From Chrysomallon squamiferum (lineage: Eukaryota > Mollusca > Gastropoda > Neomphalida > Peltospiridae): DNA of 64,000 nucleotides. Below the pieces are notes generated by a model, which worked only from the letters and a program-made list of their open reading frames with translations, ran no database searches and was not told where the DNA came from. Both the position numbers and the translations under genes were made by a program. Positions within the stretch are counted from its first letter, which is position 1; each line of letters begins with the position of its first letter. The stretch covers positions 16,183,391 to 16,247,390 of the forward strand of contig CM022668.1 in assembly GCA_012295275.1 (NCBI GenBank), read 5' to 3'. Of the stretch, positions 12,318 through 23,247 are shown piece after piece.

Positions 12318-15015
12318 CTTTTATTATTATTATTATTATTATTATTACTTTTATTATTATTATTACTTTCATTATTATTATTATTATTGTAGACTTTTCC
12401 CCTCATTTAAAATTTTAATACTAAAACATACAGAGATATTAAACAAGTATTTGTTCTGCTTTTACAATATCTAAATATTTTAATATTTAAAAAAAAATAA
12501 AAAATTAAGATGAAGAGATAATATTTTCTAAAAGTAAAGGTTTATTATTTTTCCCAAGGACTGGTTTGGTTGTGACAACACCAGAAGAAACAATTGACTT
12601 GATAGCAGCATCTGCTGGAGGCAAAGTATGAATTCTGAATCTGAATAAATATTTAAATACAGTTTAATAATACTGAATTTCAAAGTATGAATTCTGAATC
12701 TGAATAAATATACAGTTTAATAATAATGAATTTCAACATATCAATTTTGAGTCTGTAACATATTTAAATTAGTCTGCAATTTAATAATAATGAATTTCAA
12801 AGTATGAATTTTAAGTCTGTATAAATATTTATATTGATATACAATTTAATAATAATGAATTTCAAAGTATGAATTTTGAATCTGTAGCCTATTTAAATTA
12901 GTCTACAGTTTAATAATAAATACATTTCAAATCACTGATGATAAGAACAATATTTAACCTAAATGAAATGTCTGTCATTGGTATACTCCTTTATTTAATT
13001 ATAATTTAAATATTTGTAATTCTGTTTTTGTTATTAATATGTGTATGTGTGTGTGTGTTTGTGTGTTAGAATAGAAATTTTGAAATGTTTTACAAAATAA
13101 AAAGTAAATGTAACAACCCTGAACTTTATTTTGCAGGCAGAATGGCTGATGGCTCTTAACTCAGCTATCAACAAAGTGTTGGCTAATCAGAAATCTTTAT
13201 CCTCTCTGGATTATCACAGCAGTCACGAGAGATTAACCCCCCCACTGATAAGACATTCCACGTACACATTTACAAAACACGGGCCCTACAGAGAGGCTAC
13301 GTACACCGGTTCATGGCTCACCGGGAAGATACATGGACAGTGGGTGGTTCTTTTTATTTTAGTTAGCCAGTTTGTTGTTTATTAATTAATTAATTTATTT
13401 ATTTTATTTATTTTATTTATTTTATTTATTTTATTTATTTTGTTTATTTATTTATTTGTTTATTTTGATTATTTGTTTATTTTGTTATTTATTTATTTGT
13501 TTATTTTGTTATTTATTTATTTTGTTATTTATTTATTATTTTTATTAATTTATTATTTTTATTAATTTATTTTTATTTTTGGCTATATTATTTTTATTAA
13601 TTTATTTATTTATTTGATTAATTATTTTTTTTATTTTGTTATTAATTTATTTATTTATTTTGTTATTATTTATTTTTCAGTTAATTAATTAATTTTATTA
13701 TTATTTTTTTAATTAATTAATTAATTATTTATTTACTTCTAGATTTATTGATTTACAGTTGTTCCTGAAATGATAAGAATAACTACTCACAAATAGTGCT
13801 TTAAGATTTTGACAATTAGACTGATTAAAAAAAAATCCTTGGTATCTTATTACTGAGGAATGTAACACCATTAAATAAAAGTAATGTATATTTATATAAT
13901 GTAAGCTTTCTTTAAGGTAGTCATATTCTGTGTTGTATAATTAGATCTACAGTAAACTGGCATAATTTTTGTCTTTTAAATTTCCTGTAAATTAGATGTA
14001 CAGTGTTTATTTAATCTTGTATGTAAGAGCAGGAGTGAAGTTAATTGTTTGTTAGTGACATACAAGTGTTACACTATTTCTGTTTCAGTGGAGAGCTGAA
14101 ATCTGAGTGGTTAGTGAAGTTAATTGTTTGTTAGTGACATACAAGTGTTACACTATTTCGTTTCAGTGGAGAGCTGAAATCTGAGTGGTTAGTGAAGTTA
14201 ATTGTTTGTTAGTGACATACAAGTGTTACAATATTTCTGTTTCAGTGGAGAGCTGAAATCTGAGTGGTTAGTGAAGTTAATTGTTTGTTACTGACATACA
14301 AGTGTTACAATATTTCTGTTTCAGTGGACAGCTGAAATCTGAGTGGTTAGTGAAGTTAATTGTTTGTTACTGACATACAAGTGTTACACTATTTCTGTTT
14401 CAGTGGAGAGCTGAAATCTGAGTGGTTAGTGAAGTTAATTGTTTGTTACTGACATACACGTGTTACACTATTTCTGTTTCAGTGGAGAGCTGAAATCTGA
14501 GTGGTTAGTGAAGTTAATTGTTTGTTACTGACATACAAGTGTTACACTATTTCTGTTTCAGTGGAGAGCTGAAATCTGAGTGGTTAGTGAAGTTAATTGT
14601 TTGTTACTGACATACAAGTGTTACACTATTTCTGTTTCAGTGGAGAGCTGAAATCTGAGTGGTTAGTGAAGTTAATTGTTTGTTACTGACATACAAGTGT
14701 TACACTATTTCTGTTTCAGTGGAGAGCTGAAATCTGAGTGGTTAGTGAAGTTAATTGTTTGTTACTGACATACAAGTGTTACAATATTTCTGTTTCAGTG
14801 GAGAGCTGAAATCTGAGTGGTTAGTGAAGTTAATTGTTTGTTACTGACATACAAGTGTTACAATATTTCTGTTTCAGTGGAGAGCTGAAATGGACTGATG
14901 GAAGAAAATATGAAGGAAGATTTAAACATGGACTTCAGCATGGGTTAGATATTTTTCTTTTCAGTTTAAAAAATTGTTATTATTAATGTTATTATTATCA
15001 TTGTTATTGTTATTG

Positions 15016-15080
<65 letters not shown>

Positions 15081-15700
15081 GCATTTATTATTATTATTAT
15101 CATCATCATTATTATTATTGTCATCGTCATTATTTTTGAACAGGCAGTGTCAGTGTTGTTTTTATAGAAGAAATATACCAAAGGCAGATTATGTGAAATA
15201 ATATTAAACTGAAGTAAAATTGAACTGAAATAAAATCTGTTCCAAAAGTTTTATTCTTCTGTGTTTAGCTATGGGACAATGACATTACCAAAGGGAGGTA
15301 ATTCAGTTGAGATTCACGAAGGCAACTGGAAGGATGGAAAACTGAATGGTCATGCATGCATCAGGTAGCAGATTCTTAGTTAATAGTATACCTTATTGTT
15401 AATATTTAATCATTTTCTTTAATATTAAATACTGAGTGTTTTATATCAAAGTAAAACATTTTAAATGTGGTAAATGTTTTATTTGTTAGATCATCTGCTG
15501 ACAGTTTATGAAAATCAAATATTTCAGAAGTGAATATTATTTATTTCTCAGTATATTTAATATTATATTTTTTATTTATTTCTAGACTTTGTATGTTTAA
15601 GACTATCACTATGTAGACTTTCATTTTCTGTTTTAGGAATTAAGTTTAATAATAACATACTGAGCAAGGGATTTTTAAAAGTAATGTTAATAAATAAAGT

Positions 15701-15748
<48 letters not shown>

Positions 15749-17868
15749 GATACAGAGCAAGAAATAAAAACAAACTTAATAACCAAAGTTTAATTATAAA
15801 TATTATGAAGGTTTAATTATAAAATATCATAAAGCTTTAATTATAAAATATGATAAAGCTTTAATTATAAAATATTATAAAGCTTTAATTATAAAATATT
15901 ATAAAGGATTAATTATAAAATTCTGTAAAGCAAGTGTTTAATTGAAACATATTTCAATAAATAAAATTTAATAATAAAATTACTGAAGATGAGTATTTTT
16001 GAAAACATGACTGAATAAAGAAATATGACGCAGGTATGCGACGGGAGACAGCTACGAAGGGTGTTTTAAGGATGGGCAGAGGTGTGGTCATGGTGTCTAC
16101 AGACAGGGTCAGCACATGTCCAGCATTGCCTGCATCTACATTGGAGAATGGCAGCAGGACAAACGACACGGCTATGGGGTCCAAGATGATATTTTGAAAG
16201 GTAACAGAACAGTCTAGTTACATCACATACGTTTGTTCAGAATAAAAGTGATGTAGGAACAGACTGTTGGTTAGTGAAACTGTTAATGGATGATACAAGA
16301 TCGATTGTACTATTTCATAATCTGATGTTAAGCTTGGGGTTGTTAAACAGGAACCATAACCTCTGATCAATAAAATTAACTTATTCTCTGGGCATTGGGT
16401 TTCTTCTCTTGTATCATCTTTAATGAAAATCATGTTTGAAATCTAATGCTAATAACTATTAATGCTGTTAAAATACAGGTGTTTAACGAGATTCCCTTTT
16501 TCATTAATTCATCTTCCACTTACTCAGACCTCCATTCATTTATTCTTTCTTCCAACACAGAATTTACATCAAACAGCAGTCTTAAAACTTGCTGAACACC
16601 AAACAAAAACAAATTGTTAAAAAAATCCCATTCTTTATCTGTGAGTGTTTGTACTAATGAAGTGTAGATGAACAGATACACAAAGCTGTGTGTTACAGGA
16701 GAGAAGTACATGGGGATGTGGCAGGAAGACTGCAGACATGGTAAAGGAATTGTTGTCACTCTGGATGGGATGTACTTTGAAGGAACGTTTATACACAACA
16801 AGCTCAGTGTGAGTCTTTACTAATGTGATGTACTGGAATAGTGTTCTTACAGATGTCATTTTAATAGATACACATCATTTTTATAGATATGTGAAAATAT
16901 TTTAGTAGATGTGTGAAATATTATTTTACTAGATGTGTGAAATATCATTTTGATACAGTACTATTATCATTAAAATATTTTAATGGATCCGTAAAATGCA
17001 ATTTTAATAGATATGTTCTTAATATCTTTTATCTTCATCATCATCATCATCATCTATTATCACAATAGCATAATTTTTCAATGGTTATTAAAGATTGTTT
17101 TATTTATTTATTTTCTTTTCTTTTTTTTTTTTTTTTTTTATTATTATTATTATTTTTTTATTTGTTTAGGGAAATGGTCTGATGCTCACAGATGACAATA
17201 GCTGCTATGAAGGAGAATTTCAGGACATAACACAGCTACAGGGAAAGGTAATTTCTGTTTTGTAATAAATATAGTTAATGAACACACAGTTATATTTAAA
17301 TATGCAAAAATGTGTATATGTCTGTGATGTGCATGTGTGTGTATATATATATATATGTATGTATGTATGTACGTACACACACACACACACACACACATCC
17401 TTACATTATAACAGTATTTTGTTTCAGAATTTTGATTTTCTATTTTATTTTATTTTTTATTATTATTCTCAGGGTACTCTGATTCTTCCAACTGGGGACA
17501 AAATTGAGGGTTTGTTTTCAGGATCTTGGAATGAAGGTTTGAAGATAAATGGAACGTTTATAAAAAATGTGGAATCATTGGAGAGAAAATCACACCACAG
17601 TCTTGAAACAAACTCCAAGTGAGTTCTCTTTGTTTTTTCTTTTACAGCTTTTATATATATATATATATAGACAGACACACACACATATACAGATATATAT
17701 ATATATATATACACCAGGGACATGTGCTTTTGTGTTTGTAATAAATGTATTTTGTGGTTGTTGAATTTCCTATAAATCATTGAAAGTACTTGAATTTTGT
17801 AATGTTAAAATCTACACTTGGGATTTACTGGAATAATGGGAATAATAGACTTTCAGTTAACATCAATT

Positions 17869-17915
<47 letters not shown>

Positions 17916-20144
17916 CACAGATGGTGAAAATTTATATTACAGTTGTTACATGTCCTTCAAACTAATTGAATTTTGTAATGTTAAATCCATGCATGAAATT
18001 TATTGGAATCAGTACAGTAAGTGGGTGTATGCATCTCAAAACTTCTTCATTGATTGATTTTTACTTGGATAAATCATTGTTTTCTAACAGGTTCTACAGC
18101 AGGTTGTCTGTGCCAGCTGACAAGAAGTGGGAAGACATTTTCCGCCACTGCAGTCTGTTGCTAGGATACAGTGGTCAGGGCAAGGCGGACACTGCGAAGG
18201 CTTGGGAGGCAGTGGCTGTGATGATAACAGCGGGGCGAGAGTCTCTGAAAGACTTGGCTAAAACGTAATTTTAGTCTCTTAATCTAATAATACTACTGTA
18301 TAAGTGATAGAAGAGAGTCACTGAAAGACTTGGCTAAAACATAATTTTAGTCTCTTAATCTAATAATACTACTGTATAAGTGATAGAAGAGAGTCACTGA
18401 AAGACTTGGCTAAAACGTAATTTTAGTCTCTTAATCTAATAATACTACTGTATAAGTGATAGAAGAGAGTCACTGAAAGACTTGGCTAAAACATAATTTT
18501 AGTCTCTTAATCTAATAATACTACTGTATTAGTGATAGAAGAGAGTCACTGAAAGACTTGGCTAAAACGTAATTTTAGTCTCTTAATCTAATAATACTAC
18601 TGTATAAGCCATAGAAACAGACACTGAAAGACTTGGCTAAACAAAATTTTAGTCTCTTAATCTAATAATACTACTGTATAATATAGAAGAGAGTCACTTT
18701 TAAACTTGGCTAAAACGCGTTTTTTTTTTTTTTTAATCTAATAATACTACTGTATAAGTAAAGAAGAGAGTCACTGTAAGACTTGGCTAAAACATAATTT
18801 TAGTCTCTTAATCTAATAATACTACTGTATAAGTGATAGAAGAGAGTCACTGAAAGACTTGGCTAAAACGTAATTTTAGGGGTTTGATTTTAGGGGTTTC
18901 GGGTTGATTCTTTTCTTCTTTTTTTTAAAGAGAGTGACTGTTGACTACTCAGACTTATATGTATATACATACATACATACAGAGACATTTTATATGTACA
19001 TATTTGTACATATGAACATGTATACGTACATACACACATAGAGACAGACATACAGACAGACAGAAACAAACAGATAATGCAAATACATACATTACATATA
19101 CACACAGACATTTTAAAATTACAATTTATATTTTTTTTTTTTTTCTTTTTTTAATAAATGTTTCCAGTAAAAGTGTTACTGTTTGGTAATGTTGTTACAG
19201 ATCTCCAAGCAAAGCCAGACAGCAGTCACTGAACTTAGAGAACCTGGAAGTGATTCCCCCCCACAACTCTGGTAATCTGACCATTGAGGAGTTTTCTCTC
19301 ATCTCTTCTTACTTACACAAGGTATTGTCACTTTGGTCAGTTTTCTAGATGTACACTTTTATTATTTGTATGTTTCACCCATGTTTTTATTTAATTTAGT
19401 TGTTTGTTTATAAGATTTCTTGTTTATATGCACACAAACACACACACACAAACACAAACATACACAAACACACATCATACAGAAACACATATGGACAAAT
19501 ACTCTCACACACACAAACATACGCGCATACTAACTCAAACATGCACACACAGACAAACACAAATACAAATGGACAGAGACACACAAACAAACACAAACAC
19601 ACACAGAGACTCATACAGACACACACACACACACAGACTCATACAGACACATATTCTCTCTCACACAGTCACACACACACCACACAGAGAAAAACACAGT
19701 AAACATTAATGTCTTGTTTAGGCCTTTGACTCGTCATTTCATCCATTTGGGAAGCTGATGGACAACTTGGTGGAGGTGTTCAGAGCAGCTTACATTGGTG
19801 TGGGCGCTCATCCACGACTTCTGTTTCATGTTTCATCAAGCTGTTGAAGAAGTCCGGTACATTTCTCTTGTAGTTTTAGTTTTATTATTTACTCTACGAA
19901 ATAATCAGGTACATTTCTCTTGTAGTTTTATTATTTATTTTTTATTTAATTTCACACTTTGTAATCATTATTATTTACTCTACAAAATAATCAGGTAGCA
20001 TACATTTCTCTGGTAGTTTTATTATTTATTTTTTATTTAATTTCACATTTTGTAATCATTATTATTTACTCTACGAAATAATCAGGTAGCATACATTTCT
20101 CTGGTAGTTTTATTATTTATTTTTTATTTGTTAATTTTATTCCA

Positions 20145-20179
<35 letters not shown>

Positions 20180-21754
20180 TTATTCAATTTATAATTATTA
20201 CTATTAATTTAAATTCATATTTTATAATTATTATGATCATTAATTGCTTTTTTATTAAGTATTTCCATACATATAACTGGACAATAATAAAGGAACACAA
20301 AACAAACCTGTACAGACTGAAACAACTTTCCATTCTGTAGATTACTGTTAACTGCCAGAAAGACTGAGAAGAATAAAAAAATTTTTACATACAAGATTAA
20401 AATATTTAGTGGAAAAAAAACGTATTTTGTTTATGCTGTTTTTTTTGTTTTTTGTCTTTTTAAATTAATACTCATCAAACTACTTGGGTAATTGTTCTGA
20501 AGTGTGATCAGAAAAACATTATACTGGATTTACTATGTCAAAAATAATCTATGTCTGTCTTTGTGTCTGTCACTCTGTCTGATTTTTTGATTATAAATGT
20601 TTGTTTTTTTGTGTTTTTTTTAAGACTTCTTTTTCCAGACCTTCCAGCTGGTGGTGGACCCATTCTTATCTTTCCTGCCTCGTCACAACAACAAGGAATT
20701 CCTCGAACCACAGAAGAAGCAGAAAAATTCTTTCAGTGTCCAACTCAACAGATGGAATTCCAGGAAACCAGGTAAAGTGTTGTCTAAAATTCTCAATTTC
20801 TTGCTGTTGAATAATGGGATTTGAGATAAATAATTCTTGCATCCAAAACAAGATAATAAAATTCTTGGAAACTGAATATTGCAAATCGTGCCATTAATGT
20901 ATCACTAAATTAATTTTGAGTGATCAGGATGAAATCAATAAATTAATGTCATTTTCATACTCTGGATATTATACCTTGCCAACAAAACAATTGTTTTTTG
21001 ACAATTATTTAATTATGCAGAAACAATGGTTTATTAAATTAATGTTTTACTTTAATGTTAGCAATACTGCTTTCTAAATTCAAAGTAAATAATCATATGG
21101 AAATATAGAAGTTGTATTTCGTTCCTTTAGAAGTGATTTAACAAAACACACAATGATATCAATTCAGGTTTATAAGCTTGTTATTTATTGTCTTATTTTA
21201 TTATTTGCAAAGGTTGGTTTCTAAATTGTAACAATTTGTAGAAAATTGTTTTTTTTTTTAAGAGATATACAGCTAATTTTAATTTTATTTTTATATTTTC
21301 ATTTTTTTATGAGATATTTCTTCTTTTTTTTTCATCTTTTTTTTTCATCTTTTTTGTCTTATTTTTATTTTTTTTTTTTTTTAATTTACTTTAGTGAGAT
21401 TGTGACACAAGCAGCACTTCTGTACCCTTTGCTGTTACCGAAGATTTACCCGCCCCTGTTTGACCTGTACGCACTCTACAATGACAAGGAGGATGAACAG
21501 TACTGGGAACGTATCATGAAGCTCAATCGTCAAGGTGACATCGCATTAATGGCCTACCTTGGAGTGGAACAGTAAGTAAACATTCTTTGTGTTATTTTTG
21601 TCTTTTCTTTTTTGCCATCGATTTGAGGAATATTTTGGATGAAAGTGGTGAAATATTGATAAATAGATGTAATAATAACAAACATAAAGAATAATCATTT
21701 TTAATATTTGTATAGTATTCATATTTTGAAGTATATTTATATTTATTTAAAGCT

Positions 21755-21798
<44 letters not shown>

Positions 21799-23178
21799 CT
21801 ATTTATTTATTTATGTACTTTTTTTCTTAGAAAATTCTGGCTTTTAGAGGAAGAAATGTTTTATGACAAGTCGCAGGTATTGTATTAAGATTATATTTAC
21901 TATATATATATATTTTTGCACTCTACATTATAAATACAATCTGACAAATATATATGCATACACATGCTTGCATGATTGCATCCACACACACACACACACA
22001 CACAAAACCCCTCTCAAATGCATGATCTTGCCTACAAAAACAGAAAATATTTACAAAAATGACATTAATATATTTTTTTGAACATGCTAGGTAAAAAAAA
22101 AAAATCAGCCACGTATTAATTGCAAGAATTAACCATAATACTTAATCCAATTCACAAATATCAGACAGACATACTTAATCCAGTAACTGTATAAAATGAG
22201 TAATCAGAAATTGTTTACAATTAGTGACAACATAGTGTTTAATCCAGTAATAAAGTTAAATATGTAAACAAATTGTTATATTTGAATATTTACTCCAGCA
22301 CTGATTTAAAAGTTGTAAAAAATATTTTGCTTTCAGAAATTGTCTGACATTCGGGGAGAATGTTATTCTTCAGCTGTGGACACCCTTCAGCAGATTGGGT
22401 GAGTGAAAATCAGTTTTCTAACAACATTTTCAACTTGGTATTATTTTATAACACATTTAGTTAAAACTTTTGTTAATTATTATCTTTGAACCTTATAAAT
22501 TTGAATACTGTTTTGTTTTATACTATACTTAATTAAACCTTTTACTGCTTATTATCTTTGAACCTTATAAATTTGAATACTGTTTTATTTTATACTGTAC
22601 TTAATTAAAACTTTTGCTAATTATTATCTTTGAAACTGGTAAATTTGGTAAACCACACTTTTTTTATTTCTTTTTTTTTTACAGAACTTCTTTTAGTCCC
22701 ATTGACAAGTTGAATGTCCTAGAAGAAACATTTTTACAAATTACAAAGGTAGCATATATTATTAATGTGACATCTGAGTAAGATTACTGGCACTGAATTA
22801 GTCATTTAGTAGTTTTCATAGGCATCTCATATATAATTGACTAACAGCCTACTTATTTACCTGTCTGTATACATACGTGCATATATACAACATACATACA
22901 TACATACAGTCGTACAGTGATGCCTACATATATACATAACTGCATACATATATCCCTCATGCCTTACGTACATTCATCCATTCCTGCCTACCTGCCTACC
23001 TGCCTATTTCTGTACCTTCTGCCCCACATGCATACATACCTAGCTACCTATCAACTTACATACACATATATAACATTACCTAAATACATACAAACATGCA
23101 TTACAAATATTACAAATACATACATACATACATATATGAGTACACACTTATTTAAATACACACACAGACACACACACA

Positions 23179-23247
<69 letters not shown>

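Noticed and set aside
14033-14893. CRISPR-like array
   Set aside because: Units are directly tandem with no unique spacers, in an animal intron.
19400-19709. Thr/His-rich open frames over CA repeats
   Set aside because: Microsatellite translation in ALS2 intron 26; the neighbouring exons are clearly defined without it.
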